From: Cognatilysobacter xinjiangensis
GTDB lineage: Bacteria; Pseudomonadota; Gammaproteobacteria; Xanthomonadales; Xanthomonadaceae
Direction: 5' to 3'
NCBI RefSeq assembly: GCF_014651995.1
Contig: NZ_BMXY01000001.1
Location: 744,001 to 808,000 of the forward strand
Length of the DNA stretch: 64,000 nt
The notes beneath the pieces are model-generated. The model saw only the letters and a program-made list of their open reading frames with translations, did no database searches and was not told the DNA's origin. How positions within the stretch are numbered: the first letter of the stretch is position 1; every line of letters starts with the position of its first letter. Below are positions 47,053 to 59,812 of this stretch, piece by piece. A program made the translations under genes and the position numbers.

Positions 47053-48128
<1,076 letters not shown>

Positions 48129-48173
48129 GTGGTCGCTCGATTATGATGCCCCGACACAGCAGGAAGCATGCGC

Positions 48174-48737
48174 ATGAGTGACACGCGGAACCGCCTCGTC
48201 TGGATCGATCTCGAAATGACGGGGCTCGATACCGACAACGATTCGATCCTCGAGATCGCCACCGTCGTGACCGACGCCGAGCTCAACATCCTCGCGGAAG
48301 GCCCGGAGCTGGCCATCGCGCATCCGGTCGAGCAGCTCGAGGCCATGGACGACTGGAACCGCAACCAGCATCGCAAGTCGGGCCTGTGGGATCGCGTGCT
48401 GAAGGAGGGTGTGGCGATGGTCGACGCCGAAGCGCGCACCGTGGCGTTCCTGCAGGAATGGCTCGCCGCCGGGGCGTCGCCGATGTGCGGCAATTCCATC
48501 TGCCAGGACCGCCGCTTCCTGCACCGCCTGATGCCGCGCGTGGAGAAGCACTTCCACTACCGCAATCTGGACGTGAGCACGATCAAGGAACTCGCACGAC
48601 GCTGGGCGCCGCAGGTGGCCTCGGGCGTCGCCAAGGCGTCGGCGCATACGGCGCTCAGCGACGTGCGCGATTCGATCGCGGAACTGCGCCATTACCGGCG
48701 TTTCATGGGCGAGCTCGGCGGCGCGAACGCGGGCTGA
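48174..48737 (+). CDS. orn: Oligoribonuclease
   Basis: 3'-5' exonuclease that finishes degradation of 2-5 nucleotide RNA fragments (including pGpG from cyclic di-GMP). The 187 residues have the DEDDh set: [21 protein letters not shown] and [11 protein letters not shown]. aggaag is seven bases before ATG 48174, which is preferred over the ATG two codons earlier (48168) that nearly touches that site. Confidence 0.97.
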   Translation: MSDTRNRLVWIDLEMTGLDTDNDSILEIATVVTDAELNILAEGPELAIAHPVEQLEAMDDWNRNQHRKSGLWDRVLKEGVAMVDAEARTVAFLQEWLAAGASPMCGNSICQDRRFLHRLMPRVEKHFHYRNLDVSTIKELARRWAPQVASGVAKASAHTALSDVRDSIAELRHYRRFMGELGGANAG

Positions 48738-48802
48738 CACAGCGCGGGAACCCGGAGCCGCTTCGACGGTCCTGTCTTCCGTCCACAACGGGACGGGCAG
48801 GG

Positions 48803-49402
48803 ATGGCAGACAGGGACAGGTGGTTCTCGGCGATCGCATGGGTCGTCGTCGCGATCGTACATACGCTCATTGGCATCTGGCTGTCGCGGCCCGTGACGGC
48901 GACACGCGCGTCGGCGAATGACGACGTTGCATTGCAGGTCGAATTCATCCAACGGCCCGAAGCTCGCGAACAACGGCAACGCCGACTAGTCGCGGCGCTT
49001 GCACGCACTGCACGAGGCGGGCGGCAAGCGCGGCGGAACATCGCGCAGGCGCCCATCTCCACTGACGACGAACGCCGGGCGGTCGCACGCGAGCGCGCAG
49101 GTGCGGCCAGGATGGACTTGCGACCGCCGGAAACGCACGCACCATTTCAGCATCGCGATCCCTTCGAGCGAGAGGCGCCGATCGCTGTGCATCGCACACG
49201 TTTCGAGCAGGCTTGGGTGCCGGCCGGCGACGCCCTGCAGCAGGCGCGTTTCCGTTCGAAGGCGGTGGGGACGGCGCTCAGCCTATTCGGCGGCCCGCAC
49301 CGGCACTGCAGCGAAATCGAGATGCGCCTGCGTCGGCCGGATTGCCTGCCGCTGCACGGCCAGGACGCGCAGGACGAGGCCCTGCGTCGTAGTGTCGACT
49401 GA
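48803..49402 (+). CDS. Short TonB-like anchored protein, homologous to 5548-7215 product
   Basis: A 199-residue protein. It has a brief cytoplasmic start (MADRDRWFS), one membrane helix (about 10-30, IAWVVVAIVHTLIGIWL), then VALQVEFIQRP, a polar Arg/Gln-rich stretch, and a C-terminal region with TRFEQAW and C-x11-C. ggacgggcaggg precedes ATG 48803. The post-helix QVE motif and terminal TR-aromatic-acidic-x-x-W plus two-cysteine pattern align colinearly with the much longer protein at 5548. It has no canonical TonB-C domain. It lies between orn and the tRNA terminator. Function unknown. Confidence 0.72.
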   Translation: MADRDRWFSAIAWVVVAIVHTLIGIWLSRPVTATRASANDDVALQVEFIQRPEAREQRQRRLVAALARTARGGRQARRNIAQAPISTDDERRAVARERAGAARMDLRPPETHAPFQHRDPFEREAPIAVHRTRFEQAWVPAGDALQQARFRSKAVGTALSLFGGPHRHCSEIEMRLRRPDCLPLHGQDAQDEALRRSVD

Positions 49403-49409
49403 ACCGAGA

Positions 49410-49439
49410 AAAAGAGAAGGCCCGCTTTCGCGGGCCTTC
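49410..49439 (-). terminator. tRNA-Ala/tRNA-Glu terminator
   Basis: Ten-bp stem gaaggcccgc / gcgggccttc with a four-base loop. On the minus strand it is followed by tctttttctcgg, a good T tract just after tRNA-Glu. It may also stop plus-strand transcription from the preceding gene. Confidence 0.85.
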
Positions 49440-49445
49440 GAAGAG

Positions 49446-49521
49446 TGGCGTCCCCACGGGGATTCGAACCCCGGTCGCTACCGTGAAAGGGTAATGTCCT
49501 AGGCCTCTAGACGATGGGGAC
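49446..49521 (-). tRNA. tRNA-Glu (anticodon TTC)
   Basis: A 76-base tRNA including encoded CCA. The acceptor stem gtcccca pairs with tggggac, the T arm has ggttcgaatcc, and the anticodon loop ctttcac gives TTC. The sequence closely matches the standard bacterial tRNA-Glu. Second gene of a two-tRNA unit. Confidence 0.97.
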
Positions 49522-49556
49522 GTCGTGGTTGTCGATGAATCGACGAACCGGAACGT

Positions 49557-49632
<76 letters not shown>

Positions 49633-49650
49633 ACGCGCTGGAGAGCCGGC

Positions 49651-49679
49651 ATATTAGGGAGCGGACATTGGTCCGTCAA
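49651..49679 (-). promoter_or_regulatory. tRNA-Ala/tRNA-Glu promoter
   Basis: On the minus strand TTGACG (49674-49679) and TAATAT (49651-49656) are 17 bases apart. A GC-rich stretch (gccggc) follows, as in stringently controlled stable-RNA promoters. The -35 box overlaps the stop codon of the DUF1249 gene. Confidence 0.85.
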
Positions 49680-50182
49680 GCGTTATCTACGACTTCTTCA
49701 CGATCTTCAATCGGGATGGGGCCGTCGAAGCGCAACGTCGACGTGTCGTGTCCGCGCTCGCCCAGGTATTGCAGCCATTTGCCGAGGAACGTGTTCATCC
49801 TCATGCGGTGACCAAGCAGCCGTTCCGGCGTCGGATTCAGGCCGATGACGTCCTGCCAGCGACGGCCGACATAGCAGTGCGTCGCCTCCGCCTGCCGGGC
49901 GTCGTGATAGAGGCGCACGTAGGCGGACGGATCGGACTCGCCCGTAACCGGGTCCTGCATCGCATACGTGAGCCGGATCTCGGTGGTGTACGGGTGCTGG
50001 CCGATCACGTCGACGCGCAGCGGCACGCCGTCGCCGAGGTCCGAGATCCACCGGCCTTCGCGTAGCCCGCGGATATCGAAAAGCCGCGCGAGGCGGCCGT
50101 GGTTCTCGGCATACAGGGCCATCAGCCAGGCGAAGCGGCCGAGGCGCGGGACGAGGCGTTTGCGGGCGGCGAGCTGGGACAT
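49676..50182 (-). CDS. DUF1249 (YqiB-like) protein
   Basis: A 168-residue soluble protein of the DUF1249 family. It shows FAWLMALYAENHGRLARLFD near the start, YTTEIRLTYAM and the conserved PSAYVRLYHDARQAEATHC, and KWLQYLGERGHD near the end. E. coli YqiB is the named relative; function is unknown. It ends exactly at the -35 box of the tRNA promoter. Confidence 0.82.
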   Translation of the reverse strand: MSQLAARKRLVPRLGRFAWLMALYAENHGRLARLFDIRGLREGRWISDLGDGVPLRVDVIGQHPYTTEIRLTYAMQDPVTGESDPSAYVRLYHDARQAEATHCYVGRRWQDVIGLNPTPERLLGHRMRMNTFLGKWLQYLGERGHDTSTLRFDGPIPIEDREEVVDNA

Positions 50183-50267
50183 GGATCGACTCTACACGCC
50201 GCCTGTCCACGCCGGTGCGACGGTGCCCGACCCGTTCAGCGGCGGACACGCGCCGCCGTGGTACGGC

Positions 50268-51089
50268 TCAGAACATCTCGCGCTGCAGGCCCAGCGTGGT
50301 CAGCACCTTGCTCGCGATTTCCTCGATCGACGTGTGCGTCGTGCTGAGGGTCGGGATGCGCTCGGCGCGGAACATCGCCTCCGCCGCGGCGACTTCTCGC
50401 CTGCACGTTTCCAGCTGCGCGTAGCGCGAATTCGGGCGACGTTCCTGGCGTATCTGCTGCAGCCGCGCCGGGTCGATCGTCAGCCCGAACAGCTTGTTGC
50501 GGTACGGGCGCAGCCGCGGCGGCAGGCGGTCGTGCTCGAGGTCTTCCTCGGTGAGCGGGTAGTTCGCCGCCAGCACGCCGTAATGCAGCGCGAGGTAGAT
50601 GCACGTCGGCGTCTTGCCGGCGCGCGACACCGCCACCAGCACGACGTCGGCATCGGCGTAGTCCAGGCTCTGGCCGTCGTCGTGCGTCAGCGTGAAGTTG
50701 ATGGCGTCGATGCGGCGGTGGTAGCGCTCGAAGTCGACCATGCCGTGGGCGCGGCCGATGTGGCGCTGGCGGATCTGCCCGAGCTCACGCTCCAGCGGCT
50801 CGATGAAGGGCGCGAACACGTCGAGCATCAGCGCGCCGCTCTCGACCAGCGCCGCACTGATCTCGGGATCCACGCACGAATTGATCACGATGGGTCGGAC
50901 ACCATGCCGCGCGCCGGCCTCGCGGATACGGGCGACGGTCTCGCTCGCCCGTTCCAGCGTATCCACGAACGAGATGCGGGTGCTTTCGAAGCGCGTCTCG
51001 GTGAACTGCGTCAGCACACTGTGGCCGATGGTCTCGGCCGTGATACCGGTGCCGTCGGAGACGTAGAAAACGGGGCGAAGCTCGGTCAT
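50268..51089 (-). CDS. ppsR: PEP synthetase regulatory kinase/pyrophosphorylase
   Basis: DUF299 bifunctional enzyme that inactivates PpsA by ADP-dependent threonine phosphorylation and reactivates it by phosphorolysis. The 273 residues begin [19 protein letters not shown] and contain [16 protein letters not shown], the P-loop-like motif, and [15 protein letters not shown]. It is divergent from ppsA with 130 bases between, the usual arrangement for the pair. Confidence 0.95.
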   Translation of the reverse strand: MTELRPVFYVSDGTGITAETIGHSVLTQFTETRFESTRISFVDTLERASETVARIREAGARHGVRPIVINSCVDPEISAALVESGALMLDVFAPFIEPLERELGQIRQRHIGRAHGMVDFERYHRRIDAINFTLTHDDGQSLDYADADVVLVAVSRAGKTPTCIYLALHYGVLAANYPLTEEDLEHDRLPPRLRPYRNKLFGLTIDPARLQQIRQERRPNSRYAQLETCRREVAAAEAMFRAERIPTLSTTHTSIEEIASKVLTTLGLQREMF

Positions 51090-51160
51090 CGGCGTGCACG
51101 CTGGGCGGTGGCGGAACCAGAAAACCCCGGCAAATCAAGCTTGTATGCGCGGGTCGCAGC

Positions 51161-51182
51161 GGCGATCATATCCGTAATCGCC
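51161..51182. promoter_or_regulatory. Inverted repeat in ppsR/ppsA divergent region
   Basis: ggcgat and atcgcc are separated by ten bases, about 38 bases before the ppsA start. A TTGTAT box upstream (51141-51146) could be a -35 for ppsA. Possible regulator site; weak evidence. Confidence 0.3.
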
Positions 51183-51219
51183 GGCGATTCGCGCCCGGAA
51201 ATCCTCCTCGGAGAAGGTC

Positions 51220-53592
<2,373 letters not shown>

Positions 53593-53606
53593 TCGTGGCC
53601 GGATGA

Positions 53607-53636
53607 GAAAAAGCCCCGCTTCGGCGGGGCTTTTTC
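53607..53636 (+). terminator. ppsA terminator
   Basis: Stem gaaaaagccccgc / gcggggctttttc closed by a TTCG tetraloop, 14 bases after the ppsA stop. A-run and T-run on opposite sides make it effective in both directions, so it may also end the converging ccm operon. Confidence 0.92.
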
Positions 53637-53666
53637 ATGCGCGACGCGTTCGCGATGCGGAGGCGA

Positions 53667-54662
53667 TCAGGGCCGCGCGTGGTCGATCAGGAGTTCGACT
53701 TCGCCGCTCGAAGCGGTTTCGACCGGCTTGGATTCGAGGTCGCCCGCCTGTGCATTGGCGACGCCGGTGCGCGACACGCGGGCAAGTACTTCCACGCGCG
53801 CCAGTTGCGAGAGGCGGCGCGTGGGCATCGGGCTATCGGCATCGGACAGGCGGACGGTTGCCGGCAGGTCGGACAGCGCGATCCGCTTGGCGGCCACCGG
53901 CATCGGCATGCCGCCCGGCTCGCGCGCGAGCACGAACACCGCCGCATCTGCCGGCAGCTGCTCGCGCAGGGCCGGCGTGATGTCGAGCTTCACCAGCAAT
54001 GAAGTCGCGGCGGGCAGTTCATCGGCTGTGAGTGCCGGCAGGCCCGCGTCGCGCCGTGCCGAATCGATCTGCGCGCGCAGCGGCCCGGCGGTCCCCGGCT
54101 CGACGTCCGCGAGCAGCGCCTGCCAGGTGGCGGCCGCCTCGGCGGGCTGGCCGCCCTGGCGCTGCGCGACTCCCATGAACCAGCGCGAGCGCTGGTGCTT
54201 CGGGTCGATCGCTAGCGCCTTGCGCAACAGCGCGACGGCTTCGTCGTCGAAGCGTCGATCCTTCGCGGCGAAGGCGCGCGCCTCCGCCGCCTGTGCCAGC
54301 ACATCGGCGTCATTGGGCGCGTAGCGCGCGGCCTGCTCGAAGGCGCGCGCCGATTCGACCAGCCGGCCCTGCGCGCGGTAGGCGTCGGCGAGCAGACGCC
54401 AGCCTTCCGGCTGGTCGGGCTTGCGTGCGAGTTCCGCTTCGAGGCGCTCCATCGCGCCGGCGAGCGTATCGGGCGCGCGCACGTTCGCCGGGTCGAGCGC
54501 GGCGGGCGTGCCGACCAGAAGATAGAGCGCGGTGACGACCACCAGCATCGCGCCGGCCAGTAGGCCACCGAGGGTGGGGCTGCGGCGGATCAGCGGCCAG
54601 AACGCCAGCACGAGCGCCACGAGGCCGAGCGCCAGGGCCGCGGCGATGAACCCGTACGTCAT
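53667..54662 (-). CDS. ccmI: Cytochrome c maturation protein CcmI
   Basis: Chaperone that presents apocytochrome c to the CcmF/H heme lyase. The 331 residues have two N-terminal membrane helices (about 3-22 and 34-51), then TPR repeats (EGWRLLADAYRAQGRLVESARAFEQAARYAP). The C-terminal periplasmic domain, seen in longer CcmI/CycH, has VFVLAREPGGMPMPVAAKRI. ATG 54662 shares its first base with the ccmH stop (TAATG). Last gene of the operon. Confidence 0.92.
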   Translation of the reverse strand: MTYGFIAAALALGLVALVLAFWPLIRRSPTLGGLLAGAMLVVVTALYLLVGTPAALDPANVRAPDTLAGAMERLEAELARKPDQPEGWRLLADAYRAQGRLVESARAFEQAARYAPNDADVLAQAAEARAFAAKDRRFDDEAVALLRKALAIDPKHQRSRWFMGVAQRQGGQPAEAAATWQALLADVEPGTAGPLRAQIDSARRDAGLPALTADELPAATSLLVKLDITPALREQLPADAAVFVLAREPGGMPMPVAAKRIALSDLPATVRLSDADSPMPTRRLSQLARVEVLARVSRTGVANAQAGDLESKPVETASSGEVELLIDHARP

Positions 54663-55108
54663 TACCAGTCCCCGGATTCGTCGTCGGAGGGCGCGGCAGC
54701 GGGGGCCGCCTGCGAGCGCTGTCGAACGATGCGCCAGACCAGGCCGCCACCGGCGAGCAGCACCAGCACGGGGCCGAACCACAGCAGCCACGTCGCCGGC
54801 CCCACGTGGGGACGGTACAGCACGAACTCGCCGTAGCGGTCGACGAGGAAGCGGCGGATCTCGTCATCGCTGCGGCCGTCGCGGATCAGCTGCAGGATCT
54901 CGCGCCGCAGGTCGACCGCGATCTGCGCATCCGAATCGGCGATGGACTGGTTCTGGCACATCACGCAGCGCAGCTCGTTCGTCAGCGCGTGGAAGCGTGT
55001 TTCCTCGACCGCGCTCTGGAACTGCAGCGGGCGGCGGTCGGCGACCTGCGCGAGCGCGCTGCCGGCGATCAGCAGCGCGGCCACCAACGTGAGCAACCTA
55101 CGCGCCAT
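54662..55108 (-). CDS. ccmH: Cytochrome c maturation protein CcmH
   Basis: Membrane-anchored thioredoxin-like protein that keeps apocytochrome heme-binding cysteines reduced. Of 148 residues, 1-20 form a signal peptide (LLTLVAALLIAGSALA), the redox motif is C48-V-M-C51 in LRCVMCQNQSI, and a C-terminal helix near 105-125 anchors it. It starts inside the end of ccmG (11-base overlap). Confidence 0.95.
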   Translation of the reverse strand: MARRLLTLVAALLIAGSALAQVADRRPLQFQSAVEETRFHALTNELRCVMCQNQSIADSDAQIAVDLRREILQLIRDGRSDDEIRRFLVDRYGEFVLYRPHVGPATWLLWFGPVLVLLAGGGLVWRIVRQRSQAAPAAAPSDDESGDW

Positions 55109-55649
55109 GTTCGGTATCCAGCGCCTGCAGAAGCGGAAGCACTTCGTCACGCAGGATCGCATCGGTCAGCGGCCCGACGTGCTTCCAGCGGATGCGGCCC
55201 TCGGCGTCGATGAGGAACGTTTCCGGTGCGCCGTAGATGCCGAAGTCGATCGCCGTATTCCCGGGCTCGTCGGCCAGCACCAGCCAGTACGGGTTGCCGA
55301 ACTGCTCGAGCCAGCGCAGGGCGTCCTCGCGCGCGTCCTTCCAGTTGTAGCCGACCACCCGCACGCGCTTGGTCTCGGCGAAGCGCGTGATCACCGGGTG
55401 CTCGTCGCGGCAGGCCGGGCACCAGCTGCCCCAGACGTTGAGCAGGTAGGGCGCACCGCGCAGCTCGGCGGCGGTCACGGTGCGATCGGGCTGGTGCAGC
55501 ACCGGCAGCGCGAAGGCGGGCGTCGGCTTGCCGATCAGCGGAGATGGCAGGGCCTCGCGGTCGGGGCGGCGGCTCATCCACACGCCGGCGGCGAGCAGCA
55601 GCGCGAGCAGGCCGAAGACGGCGAGGGGAATCCAGCGCGCGCGGGTCAT
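55098..55649 (-). CDS. ccmG: Thiol:disulfide interchange protein CcmG/DsbE
   Basis: Periplasmic thioredoxin-fold protein that reduces apocytochrome disulfides, recharged by CcdA or DsbD. The 183 residues begin with an anchor helix (about 6-22), then the W-C77-P-A-C80 active site (NVWGSWCPACRDEHP) and the family GAPETFLIDAEGRIRWKHVG. ATG 55649 overlaps the ccmF stop (ATGA). Confidence 0.96.
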   Translation of the reverse strand: MTRARWIPLAVFGLLALLLAAGVWMSRRPDREALPSPLIGKPTPAFALPVLHQPDRTVTAAELRGAPYLLNVWGSWCPACRDEHPVITRFAETKRVRVVGYNWKDAREDALRWLEQFGNPYWLVLADEPGNTAIDFGIYGAPETFLIDAEGRIRWKHVGPLTDAILRDEVLPLLQALDTEHGA

Positions 55650-57604
55650 GTCGAGGCTCCAGCGGTGGCAGCAGGCGCGCCGTCGGCGACGATGCGACGC
55701 GTGCGGAAACGGCGGTCGAACGCGGCGGTGATGCCGCCCAGCGCCATCAGCAGCGCGCCCAGCCAGATCCAGCGCACGAAGGGCTTCACGTGCACGCGCA
55801 CGGCCCAGGCCTCGCCGCCGAGCGACTCGCCCAGCGCGAGGTAGAGATCACGCGTCGCGCCGGGAATGATCGCGGCCTCGGTCATGACTTGGCCGCCGCT
55901 GGCGTAGCTGCGCTTTTCCGGATGCATGGTGTCGATCACGCGATCGCCGCGGCGGACCACGACGGTGCCGCGGTCGGCGCTGTAATTCGGGCCCTGGAAG
56001 TGCTTCACGCCTTCGAAGCGGAAGCTGTAGCCGCCAAGCTCCACCGACTGCCCGGTTCGCAACGCCAGCTCGTGCTGCTGCGCCAGACCTTCCACGAGCA
56101 GCGCCCCGGCGAGGAAAACGCCGAGGCCGGCGTGGGCGAGGATCATGCCGGTCATCTCTCCGGTGAAGCGGCCGCCGTTGCGCGCGCGCTGGAGGACGAA
56201 ACGCAGCGTGCCCAGCAGTACCCAGGTCGCGCCGAGAACACCGAGCGCTGCCTTCCAGCCGCCCTGCGGCAACATCAGGAAGGTCGCGACGCCGCAGATC
56301 AGTGCGAGCACCGCGAGCGGCGCCAACAGGCGCGCAGGGCGCGACGCCTCTTCGCGCTGCCAGCGCGTCAGCGGCCCGAGCGGCAGCAGCAGCGCCAGCA
56401 GGCCCATCAGCGGGATGAAGAACGCGGCGAAGTAGGGCGGCCCGACCGAGATCTTGCCGAGCTCGAGCGCGTCCGCCAGCAGCGGATACAGCGTGCCCAG
56501 CAGCACCATCGCGCAGGCGGCGCTGAGCAGCACGTTGTTCACCAGCAGCAACGTGTCGCGCGAGAACAGGGCGAAGTAGCGGCCCCGCGTCGCCGGTCCC
56601 TCGGGCGCCTTCAGTGCGTAGAGCAACAGCGAGCCGCCGACCACGATGCCGAGGAAGATCAGCACGAACGTGCCGCGCGATGGATCGGCGGCGAACGCAT
56701 GCACGCTGGTCAGCACGCCCGAGCGCACCAGGAACGTGCCGAGCAGCGACAGCGAGAAGGCGGCGATCGCGAGCAGTAGCGTCCAGCCGATGAAACCGCC
56801 GCGCTTTTCCGTCACCGCCTGCGAATGGATGAGCGCGGCGCCCGCGAGCCACGGCATGAACGACGCGTTCTCGACCGGATCCCAGAACCACCAGCCGCCC
56901 CAGCCCAGCTCGTAGTACGCCCACCACGAGCCGAGCGCGATACCGAAGGTCAGGAACGCCCAGGCGATGTTCGTCCAGGGCCGCGTCCAGCGCAGCCAGC
57001 GGTTGTCGACATTGCCTTCGAGCAGCGCGGCGATCGCGAAGGCGAACGGCACCGCAAAGCCGACGTAGCCGGCATACAGCATGGGCGGATGAATGATCAG
57101 CCCCGGGTCCTGCAGCAGCGGATTGAGATCGCGCCCCTCGGCGGCCGCCGGCAGCAGGCGCTCGAACGGGTTGCTGGTGAAGATCAGGAAGGCCAGGAAG
57201 CCGACGGCGACCACGCCCATGACGCCGAGGACGCGCGCGACGACGTGGCGCGGCAGCGACCGCGAGAACGCGGCGACGGCGCCCGTCCACAGCGCCAGCA
57301 CCAGCGCCCACAGCAGCAGCGAGCCCTCGTGCGAGCCCCAGACCGCCGAGAAGCGGTAGGCCATCGGCAGCAGCGAGTTGCTGTTCGACGCAACGTAGCG
57401 GAGCGAGAAGTCCTGCGTCACGAACGCATGGGTCAGTGCGACGAAGGCGAAGCCCAGGCACAGCAGCTGCGCGTACGCGGCGGGTCGGGCGACGTCCATC
57501 CACGCCACGATCCCGCGTTGCGCGCCCACCAGCGGGAGCAGCGTCTGCACGCAGGCGACGACGAGGGCCAGCAGCAGCGCGAACTGGCCGAGTTCGGGAA
57601 ACAT
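55646..57604 (-). CDS. ccmF: Cytochrome c heme lyase CcmF
   Basis: Large polytopic membrane enzyme that attaches heme to apocytochrome with CcmH/CcmI. The 652 residues carry about fifteen membrane helices, the heme-handling tryptophan-rich motif GWGGWWFWDPVENASF, and conserved histidines in membrane-proximal loops. Length matches E. coli CcmF (647). Confidence 0.97.
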   Translation of the reverse strand: MFPELGQFALLLALVVACVQTLLPLVGAQRGIVAWMDVARPAAYAQLLCLGFAFVALTHAFVTQDFSLRYVASNSNSLLPMAYRFSAVWGSHEGSLLLWALVLALWTGAVAAFSRSLPRHVVARVLGVMGVVAVGFLAFLIFTSNPFERLLPAAAEGRDLNPLLQDPGLIIHPPMLYAGYVGFAVPFAFAIAALLEGNVDNRWLRWTRPWTNIAWAFLTFGIALGSWWAYYELGWGGWWFWDPVENASFMPWLAGAALIHSQAVTEKRGGFIGWTLLLAIAAFSLSLLGTFLVRSGVLTSVHAFAADPSRGTFVLIFLGIVVGGSLLLYALKAPEGPATRGRYFALFSRDTLLLVNNVLLSAACAMVLLGTLYPLLADALELGKISVGPPYFAAFFIPLMGLLALLLPLGPLTRWQREEASRPARLLAPLAVLALICGVATFLMLPQGGWKAALGVLGATWVLLGTLRFVLQRARNGGRFTGEMTGMILAHAGLGVFLAGALLVEGLAQQHELALRTGQSVELGGYSFRFEGVKHFQGPNYSADRGTVVVRRGDRVIDTMHPEKRSYASGGQVMTEAAIIPGATRDLYLALGESLGGEAWAVRVHVKPFVRWIWLGALLMALGGITAAFDRRFRTRRIVADGAPAATAGAST

Positions 57605-57615
57605 CGGCGGCCCCG

Positions 57616-58134
57616 CTACTGCGACGCGCCGACGGGCAGCGCGGCGCCTTCGGCAGGCGCGGCATCGGCCGAAGCGCCGTTGGCGACGTCATGCTTCTTG
57701 TGCGCCTTGCCCATCTTGTCCGCGACTTCCTTGGGCATGTAGGTCTCGTCGTGCTTGGCCAGCACCTCTTCTGCGACGAAGCGGTCGCCCCGCATGCGGC
57801 CGGTGGCGATCACAGCCTGGTTCTCGCGGAAGAGGTCGGGGAGGATTCCGGTGTAGACGACGGGCATCACGCGATCGCCGTCGGTGACCGTGAAGTGCGC
57901 TTCCATCGAGCCCTCGGCGCGCTTGAACGAGCCGCCGGCCACCATGCCGCCGAGGCGGAACTTGGTGTCGCCGCCGCGCACCTGCGCGCCTGCCTGGCCG
58001 CCGAGCACTTCGGAGGGCGTGTAGAGATAGGCGACGTTGCGCTGCAGCGCCATGGCGACGAGCGATGCGGCAAGGCCTGCGCCCAGCACGAGCGCGAGGA
58101 TCCAGAGCATGCGGCGGCGGCGGATCGGGTTCAT
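57616..58134 (-). CDS. ccmE: Cytochrome c-type heme chaperone CcmE
   Basis: Inner-membrane-anchored periplasmic protein that carries heme covalently bound to histidine between CcmC and CcmF. The 172 residues have an anchor helix (about 9-29), an OB-fold, and the heme-binding H128 with Y132 in [10 protein letters not shown]. An Ala-rich tail follows. ATG 58134 overlaps the ccmD stop (ATGA). Confidence 0.96.
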   Translation of the reverse strand: MNPIRRRRMLWILALVLGAGLAASLVAMALQRNVAYLYTPSEVLGGQAGAQVRGGDTKFRLGGMVAGGSFKRAEGSMEAHFTVTDGDRVMPVVYTGILPDLFRENQAVIATGRMRGDRFVAEEVLAKHDETYMPKEVADKMGKAHKKHDVANGASADAAPAEGAALPVGASQ

Positions 58135-58301
58135 TGCACTTCCATGGAACGTTTCGGGCGCGCGCGGGCGGCGTCGCGCGACTGGCGCCGCCGCGCGGCG
58201 CGCAGCTGGCGGAGGATCTGCAGCCGGGTGGAAACGAAGTCCCAGCCCAGCACGATGGCGAACACCGCATAGGCGGCGATGACGTAACTGGCGTAGCTCA
58301 T
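58131..58301 (-). CDS. ccmD: Heme exporter protein CcmD
   Basis: Small 56-residue membrane protein needed to release holo-CcmE from CcmABC. One helix (about 4-22, [19 protein letters not shown]) is followed by a basic cytoplasmic tail rich in Arg. It overlaps ccmC and ccmE by ATGA at both ends. Confidence 0.92.
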   Translation of the reverse strand: MSYASYVIAAYAVFAIVLGWDFVSTRLQILRQLRAARRRQSRDAARARPKRSMEVQ

Positions 58302-59047
58302 CGGCCCGCCCCCGCCACGTCGGCCACCCAGGCCTTGCCGGCCTCGCGGCGAAGGTTGTCGGCGCGTGCACGCGCCAGCAGCTGGCCGACGAACCAGATA
58401 TGGGTGCCGACGACCATCCAGATCAACGGACCGCGCATCGAGGCATCCATCGACGACTCGCCGAACATGCGGATGGTCTGGCCCTGGTGCAGCGAGTTCC
58501 ACCACACCACGGAGTACCGGATGATCGGCAGCAGCACCACGCCGACGATCGCCAGGAACGAGGCGGCGCGAGCAGCGATCCGGCGGTCGTCTATGGCGGC
58601 GTAGATGCCCATGACGCCGAGATAGAGGAACAGCAGGATCAGCTCGGTGGTGAGGCGCGGGTCCCAGTCCCACCAGGTGCCCCACATCGGCTTGCCCCAG
58701 ATCGAGCCGGTCAGCAGGGTGATCAGCGTGTAACCCGCGCCGATCGGCGCGCAGGCCATGGCCAGGATCTCGCACAGCTTGATGCGCCAGATAAGCGCGA
58801 TCGCGGCATAGAAGGCCATCGCCGCGAACACCGCCATGCTCATCCACGCGGACGGCACGTGGATGTAGAGGATGCGGAAGCTGTCGCCCTGCTGGTAGTC
58901 GGCCGGCACCTGGAACAGCGCACCGTACAGCCCCGGCAACATGACCAGCAGGCCGAGCGCGTAGGCCCACGGCGCCCAGCGCGCCGCGAAGCGGTCGAAG
59001 TAGGGCGGCGAGCCGAGTTGGTGGAACCAGCGGACCAGCGGATTCAT
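58298..59047 (-). CDS. ccmC: Heme exporter protein CcmC
   Basis: Six-helix membrane protein that loads heme onto CcmE. The 249 residues include the tryptophan-rich signature [17 protein letters not shown] and the histidine in [10 protein letters not shown]. 75 bases without a gene separate it from ccmB, the only real gap inside the ccmA-to-ccmI run. Confidence 0.96.
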   Translation of the reverse strand: MNPLVRWFHQLGSPPYFDRFAARWAPWAYALGLLVMLPGLYGALFQVPADYQQGDSFRILYIHVPSAWMSMAVFAAMAFYAAIALIWRIKLCEILAMACAPIGAGYTLITLLTGSIWGKPMWGTWWDWDPRLTTELILLFLYLGVMGIYAAIDDRRIAARAASFLAIVGVVLLPIIRYSVVWWNSLHQGQTIRMFGESSMDASMRGPLIWMVVGTHIWFVGQLLARARADNLRREAGKAWVADVAGAGR

Positions 59048-59122
59048 CTGAGCGTCGTGGCGTGCGGGGCAGTGTCCCGCGACGGCGCGGGCAGGCGCTT
59101 GATCTGACTCAATTGACGGGCC

Positions 59123-59812
59123 TCAGTTCAGCGCGATGCGCAACGCCGCGGCGGCAGCGAGCGGGGCCAGCAGCAGGCTGGCGACGAGCCCGGCGCCGAG
59201 CAGCAGCAGTGCACCGTTCGGATCGAGGCCCTGCGAGGCGGCGACGACGCTTCCTGCGCCGAACACCAGTACCGGCACGTACAGCGGCAGCGCCAGCAGG
59301 GCCACAAGTATACCGGAGCGCTTCATCCCGACGGTCAGGGCGGCGATCACCGCTCCGATCAGGCTCAGCAACGGCGTGCCCAGCGCCAGCGAGGCCATCA
59401 GGACCGGCAGTTGCGACGACGGCAGGGCCAGCAGTTGCCCGAGCAGCGGGGTGGCGACCAGCAGCGGGACGGCGGTCGTCGCCCAGTGCATGGCGGTGCG
59501 GACCAGCACGAGCCACGGCAGGGGGACCGGCGCGAGCATCCACTGCTCCAGCGAGCCGTCCTCGGCGTCGCCGCGGAAAAGACCGTCCAGCGACAAAAGC
59601 CCGGCCAGCAGTACCGCCAGCCAAAGCACCGCGCTGGCGACCTTCGGCAGCAGCTGGTCCTCGGCGCCGAGCGCGAGCGCGAACAGCACGACCACCAGCA
59701 CGGCGAACAGCGCCGGCTGGAGGACGTCGCTGCGGCGGCGCCAGACCAGCTGCAAATCGCGCCGGACCAGCGCCGAGGCGGCGCCGGCGAGGCTGGCATT
59801 ACGGGCGATCAT
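59123..59812 (-). CDS. ccmB: Heme exporter protein CcmB
   Basis: Membrane subunit of the CcmAB ABC transporter that powers release of holo-CcmE. The 229 residues form six hydrophobic helices, with the family start [27 protein letters not shown] and the [12 protein letters not shown] loop. ATG 59812 overlaps the ccmA stop by four bases. Confidence 0.95.
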   Translation of the reverse strand: MIARNASLAGAASALVRRDLQLVWRRRSDVLQPALFAVLVVVLFALALGAEDQLLPKVASAVLWLAVLLAGLLSLDGLFRGDAEDGSLEQWMLAPVPLPWLVLVRTAMHWATTAVPLLVATPLLGQLLALPSSQLPVLMASLALGTPLLSLIGAVIAALTVGMKRSGILVALLALPLYVPVLVFGAGSVVAASQGLDPNGALLLLGAGLVASLLLAPLAAAAALRIALN

